Below, in pieces: positions 16,738 to 25,551 of a stretch of 64,000 nucleotides of DNA. This DNA is from Eubacterium callanderi. GTDB taxonomy: Bacteria; Bacillota; Clostridia; Eubacteriales; Eubacteriaceae. The DNA lies in NCBI RefSeq assembly GCF_900142645.1, contig NZ_FRBP01000012.1, positions 1 through 64,000 of the forward strand, in the 5' to 3' direction. How positions within the stretch are numbered: the first letter of the stretch is position 1; each line of letters opens with the position of its first letter. Below the pieces are notes generated by a model. It was given only the letters and a program-made list of their open reading frames with translations, was not told the DNA's origin and ran no database searches. A program made the position numbers and the translations under genes.

Positions 16738-18021
16738 TCACACAGAAGGCTCTGTGTTTTTTTCATCCGCAATTTTCCCTTCTTTTTGAATCACTGCCAG
16801 CTTTGCGATGGTTTCCTTATTTCGTTTATGAAAAATAATGGAGATAATACATGCAAATATGGCGCCTGCCGCTGCCGCTATAAAAATAAAGCGGTATGCC
16901 AGCTCCGGCGGGTAGGTGTCCAGCCAGTTACCGATGATGATCGGCATAAAGCTGTCCGGTAAAAAACCAATGGTCGAGATAATCCCAATGACCGTGCCCG
17001 ACATATACATTGGAATATCCGCTTCTGGCAGGGTTGCAAAATAAATGCCTCTGGCTGCCCCAAGGATAATATATCCCAGCGCTGTTCCGATAAATACCAG
17101 AATCACAAGAGAGGCCTGCTGTGGAATAATCGCGATGAAAATATTGATGACTGCCAGCAGTGCAGTCACAATAATCAACAATTTTGAAATCCCGGTTTTA
17201 TTGCTGACGTTCCCTGAGATCAGGGCCCCGATGGGCTGCATATAATCCCTGAACATGCCCAGAATCGCTCCCAGGGTTATTGACAGGCCAAACATCTGCG
17301 TCCCGTATGGTGTCATGTAAGGCGTTGTCGTGCAGGAAATAAATGCGCCAAAAACAATAAAGGACATCAGCCAGACATTTGGGTTTTTCAGACAGGTTAA
17401 AAGGATCTTTCCAATGCCGAGATTTTGGTCCTTATCTGGTTCATCTCTTTCAAAGAAAATCCAAATGAGAATTCCGATTAATATACAGGCGCCGCCAAAG
17501 ATAAAAATAACCACCTGCATACCTGTTACAATATTGGAAAACTGGCTGAAAATAAAAATGGCTATTGTCCCAAGAACTGCTGCCAGAATACTTCTGGTCC
17601 CCTCAACATCTCCCTGGGCTTTCCCCTCTTCACCTGGTCTGGCAAAAATACGGATGGCTTTGATCAAAGCCGACCAGAAGGTTAAGGTGGTGGTAACCCC
17701 TAAAATAGCAAAGAGCACTACCGCTACACGATAATCGGGAATTGTGCCAAACCCTACGCACAACAGCCCTGAAGCCACATATGAAAAAGCCAGCAGCTTT
17801 CTTGCTGAAAATTTATCCGCTACCAACCCTCCTAAAAAATATGTGGCAATTGTCATGGTTGTGTATGCGCTTGTCATAATTCCAAGCTCTACGTTTGTGA
17901 CATTGAACGCCTGAATTAACGCGTCATAAAAGCTTGCTTTCATATAGGGCACATAATAGATAATGCTTGCGCCACACAGGCAAATAAATTGAATCGCTCG
18001 TTTAAAATCAAATTTTTTCAT
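16738..18021 (-). CDS. MFS transporter
   Basis: 427 aa, 12 predicted TM helices in two halves, with the MFS loop motif after TM2 (GGLVADKFSARKLLAFSY) and a central cytoplasmic loop at residues about 195-215 (ERDEPDKDQNLG). It is the first gene behind the sigma-54 promoter and leads the mttB operon, so it probably imports the methylated substrate or exports the demethylated product. AAGGGGG precedes the ATG. Specificity cannot be read from sequence. Confidence 0.88.
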   Translation of the reverse strand: MKKFDFKRAIQFICLCGASIIYYVPYMKASFYDALIQAFNVTNVELGIMTSAYTTMTIATYFLGGLVADKFSARKLLAFSYVASGLLCVGFGTIPDYRVAVVLFAILGVTTTLTFWSALIKAIRIFARPGEEGKAQGDVEGTRSILAAVLGTIAIFIFSQFSNIVTGMQVVIFIFGGACILIGILIWIFFERDEPDKDQNLGIGKILLTCLKNPNVWLMSFIVFGAFISCTTTPYMTPYGTQMFGLSITLGAILGMFRDYMQPIGALISGNVSNKTGISKLLIIVTALLAVINIFIAIIPQQASLVILVFIGTALGYIILGAARGIYFATLPEADIPMYMSGTVIGIISTIGFLPDSFMPIIIGNWLDTYPPELAYRFIFIAAAAGAIFACIISIIFHKRNKETIAKLAVIQKEGKIADEKNTEPSV

Positions 18022-18120
18022 TTTTTCCCCCTTGGATTATTATAAAAACATTGTTACCGCGAGCCTTCAGCCTTCTTCTTATTGTTCCCCCTTTCATATA
18101 AGATGGCTTGTAATTAATAT

Positions 18121-18138
18121 TTGCAAATTTTATGCCAA
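18121..18138 (-). promoter_or_regulatory. Sigma-54 (-24/-12) promoter of the MFS-mttB operon
   Basis: On the minus strand the site reads TTGGCATAAAATTTGCAA: GG and GC are separated by exactly 10 bases with flanking TGGCAT and TTGCA, matching the sigma-54 consensus. It lies about 100 bases upstream of the MFS start, and a sigma-54 activator is encoded in the same operon. Confidence 0.85.
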
Positions 18139-18245
18139 GTATATTTTTTATTTTTTTACGAAAATTTACTTAAACTCTTTTTTTTATATCTTTTATTCTC
18201 TTATGACAATGATAAATATAGATTTCAAATTTTTTATTATTCTTT

Positions 18246-18279
18246 TTACACAAAAAATTGCGCGCAATTTTTTGTGTAA
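18246..18279. promoter_or_regulatory. Perfect 34-bp palindrome; probable upstream activator site for the enhancer-binding protein
   Basis: Each arm reads TTACACAAAAAATTGCG and the two arms meet without a loop. It lies 108-142 bases upstream of the -24 element, the usual distance for EBP binding. The surrounding 18022-18437 region is strongly AT-rich and has no gene. Confidence 0.75.
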
Positions 18280-18437
18280 CTTGTTTTAAAACCTTTACAT
18301 ATTAAGTTTGTATTTTATTAACCGCAATATTTTTTTGCATTCCATTTAAAATTTTATATATTTTTGTAAATTAAATGTTTTTGCCAAATAAAAAAAGACA
18401 TCCATTCATGAAAAACAAGAATTAATGCCTCCCAAAA

Positions 18438-18470
18438 TAAAAAGCTGCCTGATTATTCAGGCAGCTTTTT
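18438..18470. terminator. Bidirectional terminator after the DUF362 gene
   Basis: AAAAAGCTGCCTGA pairs with TCAGGCAGCTTTTT around TTAT, 3 bases past the stop of the minus-strand DUF362 gene. Confidence 0.9.
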
Positions 18471-18472
18471 CA

Positions 18473-19600
18473 CTATTTTACTTCAATTAATTCATACTGT
18501 CTGGTTCCAAGCCCGATTTTTTCTGCGTGCTCCAGACATACGCGCCAGTCCGTTTCCGGGTGTGTGCAGATAAAACGGTCATGGTCTTCAGGATCATGGA
18601 CATGGTTTTTATGGATCTGGTCTGCCAGATAGCTGCCGGGGATGATGGGCGCTTTGTTGCAGGCATCGGCGCATGCCATGTCAAGAGCGACCGGATCATA
18701 AGAAGCAAACATGCCGACGTCCTGAATAATCGGCAGGTCATTTTCGGCATGACAGTCGCAGAACGGCGAAACATCCATTACCAGGCTGATGTGAAAATTC
18801 GGGCGGCCTTTTACAACCGCCAGACTGTACTCAGCCATCTTCTTGTTGAGCACATCAAAGCTTTCGTCATTTGGCGTAGCGATGGCGTCAAAGGGACAGA
18901 TCCCGATACAGCGTCCGCACCCTACACATTTGTCATGGTCAATCACGGCTTTTTCCGGATAAGAGATGGCATTCATCGCACAGATATCCTTACAGACTTT
19001 ACAGTCACGGCATTTCTTTTCAATGACATGGGGTTTTCCAGCATTGTGCATTTCCATTTTTCCGCGTCTGGAGCCGCAGCCCATCCCTATGTTCTTAAGA
19101 GCGCCACCAAAACCAGTGTTCTCATGGCCTTTAAAATGGCTCAGTGTAATGAAGATGTCCGCATCCATAACGGCACGTCCTATTTTTGCCTCTTTGATGT
19201 ATTCACCATTCACTGGCACCTCCACCTCATCGGTTCCCTTAAGGCCATCGGCAATGATCAGCTGACAGCCGGTAGTAAATGGATTATAGCCATTTTCATA
19301 GGCAGCGTCGAGATGCTCCAGGGCATCCTTCCGGCGGCCTACATACAGGGTGTTGCAGTCTGTCAGAAACGGCCTGCCTCCCTGCTCCTTAATCAGCTCC
19401 ACCACCACACGGGAAAAATTTGGCCGGAGATAGGCGATATTTCCGGGCTCTCCAAAATGGATTTTAATGGCTGTAAATTTATTTTCAAAATCAATTTCGG
19501 TCATTCCTGCCTCAATGATCAGCTTCTTAAGCTTTTGCAGGAGATTCATTTTTGGATTTGCCCTGAAATTCGTAAAATAGACCTTTGCTTTTTCGTTCAT
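18473..19600 (-). CDS. DUF362 iron-sulfur protein
   Basis: A 375-aa cytosolic protein. The N-terminal DUF362 domain (residues about 1-180, with ITLSHFKGHENTGFGGALKN) is followed by two [4Fe-4S] ferredoxin motifs, CRDCKVCKDICAMNA near 193 and CVGCGRCIGICPFDA near 220, then a further conserved C-terminal part with VALDMACADAC. DUF362 ferredoxin proteins occur widely in anaerobes, but their reaction is not settled; an electron-transfer role is likely. It stands alone between the mttB locus and an ABC exporter pair. Confidence 0.88.
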   Translation of the reverse strand: MNEKAKVYFTNFRANPKMNLLQKLKKLIIEAGMTEIDFENKFTAIKIHFGEPGNIAYLRPNFSRVVVELIKEQGGRPFLTDCNTLYVGRRKDALEHLDAAYENGYNPFTTGCQLIIADGLKGTDEVEVPVNGEYIKEAKIGRAVMDADIFITLSHFKGHENTGFGGALKNIGMGCGSRRGKMEMHNAGKPHVIEKKCRDCKVCKDICAMNAISYPEKAVIDHDKCVGCGRCIGICPFDAIATPNDESFDVLNKKMAEYSLAVVKGRPNFHISLVMDVSPFCDCHAENDLPIIQDVGMFASYDPVALDMACADACNKAPIIPGSYLADQIHKNHVHDPEDHDRFICTHPETDWRVCLEHAEKIGLGTRQYELIEVK

Positions 19601-19699
19601 ATTTATTTAACGCCTCCTTGAATTGTTCCAAATTATTTTATCATAAACCTGTCGGTTTCGGTACTTGTTTTAATATCTTGTAATCGTAAAGTAAAACAG

Positions 19700-21448
19700 C
19701 TATTCGTTTCCCTCAAACTGGCTGTTATAAAGCTTTGTATAAAAACCGTTCTGCGCCATCAGGGTCTCATGGTTTCCCCGCTCAATAATACGCCCCTGGT
19801 TCATAACCAGAATTGTATCGGCGCTGCGGATAGTGGACAGGCGGTGGGCAACCACAAAGCTGGTCCTCCCCTTCATCATGTCATTAAAGGCGTTCTGGAT
19901 ACGCACTTCCGTCCGTGTGTCAATGCTGCTGGTCGCTTCATCCAGAATCAGCATCGGCGGTTTGGTCAGCATCACTCTGGCGATACAGAGCAGCTGACGC
20001 TGTCCCTGGGAAAGATTGTCGCCGCCTTCGGCAATCTGGGTATCATACCCTTTTTCAAGCTGCCTGATAAAGCTGTCCGCATAGGCTTTTCGTGCCGCCT
20101 CTACGATCTCCTCATCAGTGGCGTCCGGCCTGCCATAGGCTATATTTTCCCGGATCGTTCCAGAGAACAGCCAGGTGTCCTGAAGCACCATGCCATACTG
20201 CCCCCTGAGGCTGCTGCGGGTAACGCTTTTTACCGGGTGCCCGTCCACTGCAATACTGCCGCGGTCCACATCATAGAAGCGCATGAGCAGGTTGATAATC
20301 GTGGTTTTTCCGCAGCCTGTCGGTCCGACCAGCGCGATCCGCTGCCCTGGCTCAGCAGTGATGTTCAAATCCTTAATAAGGCGCGTATCCGGCTGGTATG
20401 AAAAGTCCACATGCTCCACGCACACCGCGCCTTCTGCCGGTGGCAGTGCCGGCAGCTCTGCATCGCTGGGCTCAGGCCGTTCATCCAGGAGGGCGAATAC
20501 TCTCCGCGCCGAGGCAAAGGCTGTCTGGATTTCTGTCAGCACGCCGGTCACCTCGTTAAAGGGCTTGGTGTACTGGTTAGCATAAGATAAAAAGCTTGAC
20601 AGCTGTCCGACGCTCAGGCCACCCCCAATGACTGAAATAGCCCCTGTTATACCCACAGCGGCGTAAACCATGGCGTTGACAAAACGTGTGGAGGGGTTGG
20701 TCAGCGATGAGTAAAACTGGGCGCGCACGCCGCAGCGGTAAAGACGCTGGTTGATGGCCTCAAACGCCTGCTCTGCCTTTTCTTCATGGCTGAAAGCTGT
20801 AACGACCTTCTGGTTTCCAACCATCTCTTCCACAAAACCGCTCAGGTCACCGCGCACCACAGACTGCTCTTTAAACTTACTGTATGAAAGCCTCGCGATG
20901 ATCCCTGCCACAAAGATGGATAAGGGCGTTACCAGCACCACAACCACTGTGATGCTCATATTGATTGACAGCATGAACGCCAGCGTTCCCAGAATCGTCA
21001 CCACTCCGGTAAAGAGCTGGGTCAGGCCCTGCAGCAGGCCATTTGAAATCAGCTCGATATCATTGACAAAACGGCTCATCAAATCGCCGTGAGAATGGCT
21101 GTCGATATATTTCAGCGGCACAGTGTTAAACTTCTCAAAAGCATCTTTTCGGATATTCTGAATCGTTTTATAGGTAATCTGGTTGGTGCATAGGCTCATG
21201 AGATACTGGAAAACAACAGTGACGCCGATATTAACCCCAAGAATGATCACATAGCGCATAACGCCTGAAAAATCCACCTGTCCCGGCCCTACGATATAAT
21301 CGACCCCTCGGCCGATCAGGATAGGCATCCATAAGGACAGCGCGATGCTGATTACCGCACAGACAAGGCCCAGAAAAAGAAAAATGCCATATGGCTTTGC
21401 GTAAGCCCATAATCTTGGAATAACCGGTACTTTATTTTCTTTTCTCAT
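19700..21448 (-). CDS. ABC exporter half-transporter with canonical ATPase site
   Basis: About 582 aa: six TM helices, then an ATPase domain with Walker A GPTGCGKTT, signature LSQGQRQLL and Walker B LILDEATSSID with the catalytic Glu. The ATG at 21448 overlaps the stop of the upstream half-transporter (ATGA) and follows GGAGG, so the two are translationally coupled. Together they form a heterodimeric multidrug/lipid-type exporter like BmrCD or TM287/288. A LysR regulator is divergent from the pair. Confidence 0.92.
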   Translation of the reverse strand: MRKENKVPVIPRLWAYAKPYGIFLFLGLVCAVISIALSLWMPILIGRGVDYIVGPGQVDFSGVMRYVIILGVNIGVTVVFQYLMSLCTNQITYKTIQNIRKDAFEKFNTVPLKYIDSHSHGDLMSRFVNDIELISNGLLQGLTQLFTGVVTILGTLAFMLSINMSITVVVVLVTPLSIFVAGIIARLSYSKFKEQSVVRGDLSGFVEEMVGNQKVVTAFSHEEKAEQAFEAINQRLYRCGVRAQFYSSLTNPSTRFVNAMVYAAVGITGAISVIGGGLSVGQLSSFLSYANQYTKPFNEVTGVLTEIQTAFASARRVFALLDERPEPSDAELPALPPAEGAVCVEHVDFSYQPDTRLIKDLNITAEPGQRIALVGPTGCGKTTIINLLMRFYDVDRGSIAVDGHPVKSVTRSSLRGQYGMVLQDTWLFSGTIRENIAYGRPDATDEEIVEAARKAYADSFIRQLEKGYDTQIAEGGDNLSQGQRQLLCIARVMLTKPPMLILDEATSSIDTRTEVRIQNAFNDMMKGRTSFVVAHRLSTIRSADTILVMNQGRIIERGNHETLMAQNGFYTKLYNSQFEGNE

Positions 21449-23181
21449 TGGCTGGCCTCCTGACTGCTCAGCTGTGAAAGGCAGATTTCGCGGTATACAC
21501 CGCAAGTCTTAAAAAGCGTTTCATGGCTGCCGAATCCCGCCATTCTTCCCTGATCCAGCACGATGATCCGGTCGGCGTTTTTTACAGTGGTAACCCGCTG
21601 CGACACCATAAGCACCGTCATGCTGCCTGTTTCCCTGTTTATAGCCTTTCTGAGAGCCGCATCTGTCGCAAAGTCAAGGGCGCTGGCACTGTCATCCAAA
21701 ATCAGAATTTCAGGACGGCGCACCAGTGCTCTGGCGATGGTCAGGCGCTGCTTCTGGCCTCCTGACAGGTTCTTTCCGCCCTGGTATATCTCAGTGTCTA
21801 ACCCCTTTGGCATTTTTTGAATGATTTCAGCCGCCTGGGCAATTTCCAGCGCCCGACCGATTTCCTCATCATTAGCCCTTGGATTTCCCCATTTCATATT
21901 CTCCCGGATCGTTCCGGTAAAAAGGACTGGTTTTTGAGGAACCATGCCGGTTTTTAAGCGCAGATGCTCCAAAGGGTATTCCTGTACCCTGATCCCATCT
22001 ACGCGGACGCTTCCCCCCGTTACATCGTAAAATCGGGGAATCAGATTGACCAGTGTACTCTTCCCGGCACCTGTACCGCCGATAATACCGATGGTCTCGC
22101 CCTTTTTAATCGAAAAGCTGAGATTTCTCAGGGCATATTCATTATTTTGATTGTAAGAAAAAGAAACATTCTGAAATTGTATTTCATCATCCGTTTCGGC
22201 GGATACTTCGGATAAGCGCGCACTGCCTGGGGTGATTGAAGGCCTGGTATCAAAAACCGCGTTAATCCTCGCCGCGCTGGCAGCTGCCTTGGTAAAGATC
22301 ACCACAAGATTGGCCGCAACGATCAGCGCCAGCAAAATCTGCGTCATATAATTGATAAAGGCAATCACCTCTCCCTGGCTCAGATCACCGGCGTTGACAC
22401 GGATGCCGCCAAACCAGAGGATAAAGAGAATGGCGACATTGACAATGGCATAGGTAAGAGGATTGAGCAGCGACGAAATACGCCCGGCCTTCAGCGATGC
22501 TTTCATCAGATTCTCATTTGCCGCCGCAAAACGGGCTGTCTCGCTCTCCTGCTTTGAAAATGCCCGGATTACCCGTACCCCGTCCAGATTTTCACGGGTA
22601 ATGAGTGATATCCCATCAATCTTTGACTGGATTTTTTTGTAGACGGGCACGGCGCGGCTCATGACAAAATAGATGGTCAGCGCAATGAGCGGCGCCGCTA
22701 CCAAAAAAACAACTGACAGCTTCAGATCAATGGTCATCGCCATAATCGTCGCGCCGATAATTAAAAAAGGCACCCGAAGCAAAAGCCGGATGGTCATGGC
22801 CACTGCCACCTGCAGCTGGTCGATATCATTGGTTATCCGGGTAATGAGTGAAGGTGTGCCGATTTTATCAATCTCGGCATAGGAAAGCCGGTTAATGTGC
22901 GCAAAAAAATCACGCCGCATAAGCGTGCCTGTCCCCTGAGAAGCCCTGGCGGCAAAATATTGGGCAATCAGCGCAAAGCACAGACCCGCCGCGCCCAGAG
23001 CCACCATCAGCCCACCCATATGATAGACATACCGGGTATCGCCATTTTTTATTCCCACATCAATAATGCTGGCCATGACCAGCGGGACAATCAGCTCAAA
23101 AACCGCCTCAGTCAGCTTGAAAAATGGTCCGAGTATCATCTCTTTTTTAAAATGCTTAAGATAATGCGCTAGTTTTAACAT
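21445..23181 (-). CDS. ABC exporter half-transporter with degenerate ATPase site
   Basis: About 578 aa with six TM helices and an ATPase domain: Walker A GGTGAGKST, signature LSGGQKQRL, Walker B LILDDSASALD. The residue after the Walker B Asp is Asp, not the catalytic Glu, the hallmark of the degenerate site in heterodimeric exporters; its partner carries the intact Glu. The start is taken at the ATG at 23181 behind AGGAGAAG; a start nine codons earlier is less well supported. Substrate unknown. Confidence 0.92.
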   Translation of the reverse strand: MLKLAHYLKHFKKEMILGPFFKLTEAVFELIVPLVMASIIDVGIKNGDTRYVYHMGGLMVALGAAGLCFALIAQYFAARASQGTGTLMRRDFFAHINRLSYAEIDKIGTPSLITRITNDIDQLQVAVAMTIRLLLRVPFLIIGATIMAMTIDLKLSVVFLVAAPLIALTIYFVMSRAVPVYKKIQSKIDGISLITRENLDGVRVIRAFSKQESETARFAAANENLMKASLKAGRISSLLNPLTYAIVNVAILFILWFGGIRVNAGDLSQGEVIAFINYMTQILLALIVAANLVVIFTKAAASAARINAVFDTRPSITPGSARLSEVSAETDDEIQFQNVSFSYNQNNEYALRNLSFSIKKGETIGIIGGTGAGKSTLVNLIPRFYDVTGGSVRVDGIRVQEYPLEHLRLKTGMVPQKPVLFTGTIRENMKWGNPRANDEEIGRALEIAQAAEIIQKMPKGLDTEIYQGGKNLSGGQKQRLTIARALVRRPEILILDDSASALDFATDAALRKAINRETGSMTVLMVSQRVTTVKNADRIIVLDQGRMAGFGSHETLFKTCGVYREICLSQLSSQEASQ

Positions 23182-23295
23182 TTCTCTTCTCCTGTCTTTA
23201 CGTCTCATCAGGACTATGTTATCATAAAAATAACCATATGAATAATATTTAGTTTATATATCTTCTATACAAAAAACAAATAGAAAGGAATCCCA

Positions 23296-24156
23296 ATGGA
23301 TCTCAAACAGCTGCTTTATTTTAAAACAGTGGTGGAGGAGGGAACAATCTCCGCCGCGGCTAAAAAGCTGAATCTCTCTCAACCTCCGCTCAGCCAGCAG
23401 ATCAAACAGCTGGAATCCGAGCTGGGCGTCACGCTGATGGAGCGCGGCGCCCGAAAAATTACTCTGAACGAAGCAGGCAGAGTGTTGTATGAAAAGGCCT
23501 GTACCCTGCTCACACTGGCAGAACAGACCGTGCAGGAGCTCCGCGATATTCACGACGGCCTGGAGGGCACGCTCACCCTCGGCACCATCTCTTCTTCCGG
23601 CGCTATCATTTTGTCGGACGCGCTCCCGGCTTTTCATTCTCTTCACCCGCATATCCGGTTCGAGCTTCACGAAGGCACTACCTTTCAGGTCATCGACCTG
23701 TTAAATGCCGGCATTATCGAGCTCGGCATTGTGCGCACGCCTTTTCATTCAGAAGGATTTGAAACGCATTTTTTAGAGTCTGAGCCCATGGTTGCAGTCG
23801 GCGCTCCTGCTTTTTTTGAGGGTATTGCCTCCGATATTATTACACTCCAGGCGCTGTCTCAAAAGCCGCTGATCTATTATCGCCGCTTTGAGTCTCTGAT
23901 TGAAGGCGCTTTTGAATCGGCAGGCTTGCCCTCAAAGGCGGTCTGCAAAAATGATGATGCCCGGACATCTCTCATGTGGGCCAATGCTGGCATCGGCGTT
24001 GCGGTAATCCCCAGCTCCGCCAGCCGGATCATCGACTCTGCCAATACTGTCTGTAAAAATATTGACGCCAAAGTTCTGAATACGCAGGTAGCCCTGATCT
24101 GGCGAAAAGGACATACCCTGAGCCGTATCGCCCGTTCTTTTTTGACCTTTTTTTAA
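23296..24156 (+). CDS. LysR-family transcriptional regulator
   Basis: 286 aa with the N-terminal winged HTH (MDLKQLLYFKTVVEEGTISA, then AKKLNLSQPPLSQQIKQLE) and a C-terminal periplasmic-binding-like effector domain. AAAGGAA precedes the ATG. It is divergent from the ABC exporter operon across an 87-base AT-rich spacer, the usual arrangement for a LysR protein controlling its neighbour, so it may regulate the exporter in response to a small ligand. Confidence 0.92.
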   Translation: MDLKQLLYFKTVVEEGTISAAAKKLNLSQPPLSQQIKQLESELGVTLMERGARKITLNEAGRVLYEKACTLLTLAEQTVQELRDIHDGLEGTLTLGTISSSGAIILSDALPAFHSLHPHIRFELHEGTTFQVIDLLNAGIIELGIVRTPFHSEGFETHFLESEPMVAVGAPAFFEGIASDIITLQALSQKPLIYYRRFESLIEGAFESAGLPSKAVCKNDDARTSLMWANAGIGVAVIPSSASRIIDSANTVCKNIDAKVLNTQVALIWRKGHTLSRIARSFLTFF

Positions 24157-24183
24157 CATTGTAGCCTTCTTTCGTTTTCACCC

Positions 24184-24212
24184 TTGACAAACCACAATAT
24201 CTGGTGTATCAT
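24184..24212 (+). promoter_or_regulatory. Sigma-A promoter for the cobalamin riboswitch transcript
   Basis: TTGACA (24184-24189), 17-base spacer, TATCAT (24207-24212), starting 28 bases after the lysR-family stop and directly upstream of the riboswitch. Confidence 0.75.
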
Positions 24213-24229
24213 ATGATTAGTTAAATATT

Positions 24230-24378
24230 GAATGATCCTATGTTCAAGGGAAAAAGGTGAAAATCCTTTGCTGTAATCGCAGCTGTAAGGTAAAATGCCC
24301 GTTTCAATCCACTGTCCTGACGGATGGGAAGGGAAACCGGATGATATTACCAAGCCAGAAGACCTATATAGGAGTTTA
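24230..24378 (+). promoter_or_regulatory. Cobalamin (B12) riboswitch aptamer
   Basis: Conserved blocks occur in the right order: GGTGAAAATCC (P3/P4 part of the core), the CCACTGTCCTGACGG segment, GGGAAGGG, and the 3' B12-box-like AAGCCAGAAGACC. CCTAT and ATAGG at the ends pair as P1. It has its own promoter and a downstream intrinsic terminator. Unusually, no coding sequence follows on this strand: the next plus-strand gene is tens of kilobases away. Confidence 0.85.
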
Positions 24379-24439
24379 TTCTTAAGTGCCTCCGATTTAG
24401 AGGGTTTGAGAGCTACCATGTACTGTGTTAGTATTTTTT

Positions 24440-24472
24440 ATCCTTCTTCGTATCCGGAGAAGGATTTTTTAT
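24440..24472 (+). terminator. Expression-platform terminator of the cobalamin riboswitch
   Basis: ATCCTTCT and AGAAGGAT pair around a 10-base loop, followed by a T-run. Confidence 0.8.
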
Positions 24473-24593
24473 TTCTCCTCCTTCCCGTACATGGTTGGAC
24501 TTCAATGAACACAGAAACTACATCTCCAACAATTTAATCATCGCTCAATATTTGACACTTGTTTGGGATTAAAATCTGCCATTTTAAAACGCC

Positions 24594-24620
24594 AAAAGGG
24601 GTGGTGTGTAACACCCCTTT
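24594..24620. terminator. GC-rich hairpin downstream of the orphan riboswitch
   Basis: AAAGGGGTG pairs with CACCCCTTT. The remaining space 24473-24736 holds no convincing ORF on either strand. Confidence 0.5.
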
Positions 24621-24736
24621 CCCCAAACAATTTAAACAGTTCCCAATATTTATTAAAATACTGTGTATTATTTATTAATACTGTCCTCCCTTTTTCTAGC
24701 TTTAACGCCTGAAAAGATTAATCAATTTCTCAAAAA

Positions 24737-24776
24737 ACAGAAATCCCGCTGAATCTATCAGCGGGATTTTTGTTTT
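24737..24776. terminator. Bidirectional terminator after the cohesin-like gene
   Basis: AAATCCCGCTGA pairs with TCAGCGGGATTT, with a T-rich 3' flank, just past the stop of the minus-strand gene ending at 24783. Confidence 0.9.
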
Positions 24777-24782
24777 TATTTT

Positions 24783-25541
24783 TTATAAGATTCTTTTGCG
24801 TTTAAAGGCCATCAGCCCTGCCAGCATGACAATGAGTATGCCTGCTGTTATAAAAGCCGCGGCATCCGGGTCTGTAATGACACCGGTTGCCGGGTTGCCG
24901 GCTCCGTAAGGTGCAGAGGACGACGGCGCAAGATTATTTTCTGCGATGCTGTCTGGATTCTCATTGCCCTGGCCGTTTTCCGGACTGTCTGGTCTGGTGT
25001 CCGGCTTTTGATCAGGATCTGCTGTATCCTGATGTTCGATGACCAGATTATCGTCGGAATCTTTGTCCAGTCCGATTATCTCAGCTCTGCTTTTCTGATA
25101 ATCCGAAACATCGACCATTTCAAGCTGGCTGGCTTCAACGGTGTATTTTTCACCTGCTTTTCCCTTAACCGTCAACGTACCGATGTCAATTTTACCTGCT
25201 GGCAGCTGCCCTTTTCGGGTAACGGCCAGCGTGGCTTCTTTTCCATCATTTCTTGTGATAATTTTCACACGGCTGTCCTCTGTGCTGAGGGCACTGCCTG
25301 CCTGAATTGTTCCGGTGAAGGCTGCTCCGTCACCGGAAATTTTTAATTCAAGGGAAAAGCCTTTAATGGTTTTATCCCCCAGATTTGTCAGCGAAAGATT
25401 AACCTGATTCGCATTTTGTCCTTTTGTGACCAACAGCTCAGGGCTGTTATCTGCTGCCAGGACTGGCATTGAAAAAAGGATTGCCATGAGGGTCGCAAGA
25501 CAGCCAATGCCTATTTTTTTCAGTTTTTTATTTTGCTTCAT
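24783..25541 (-). CDS. Cell-wall-anchored cohesin-like protein with NPATG sorting signal
   Basis: A 252-aa secreted protein. A signal peptide is followed by a beta-rich domain (residues about 30-165; ELLVTKGQNANQVNLSLTNL, IKGFSLELKISG) that looks like a cohesin or cohesin-like carbohydrate-binding module. Then comes a Pro/Asp/Asn-rich linker and a C-terminal NPATG motif, a hydrophobic helix and the tail FKRKRIL, i.e. a class-B-type sortase substrate. It follows the dockerin-bearing M60 peptidase by 10 bases, so it may be its surface receptor. The cohesin assignment rests on pattern only. Confidence 0.7.
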   Translation of the reverse strand: MKQNKKLKKIGIGCLATLMAILFSMPVLAADNSPELLVTKGQNANQVNLSLTNLGDKTIKGFSLELKISGDGAAFTGTIQAGSALSTEDSRVKIITRNDGKEATLAVTRKGQLPAGKIDIGTLTVKGKAGEKYTVEASQLEMVDVSDYQKSRAEIIGLDKDSDDNLVIEHQDTADPDQKPDTRPDSPENGQGNENPDSIAENNLAPSSSAPYGAGNPATGVITDPDAAAFITAGILIVMLAGLMAFKRKRIL

Positions 25542-25551
25542 TACTGCTCTC

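Noticed and set aside
18527-19621. Long plus-strand open frame (364 codons) opposite the DUF362 gene
   Set aside because: The minus strand encodes a clear two-cluster ferredoxin protein; the plus-strand frame lacks an RBS and any known motif and is a mirror of that coding sequence.
24295-24537. 80-codon plus-strand frame overlapping the cobalamin riboswitch
   Set aside because: It starts inside the aptamer and runs through the terminator, has no RBS and no family resemblance; not taken as the riboswitch target.
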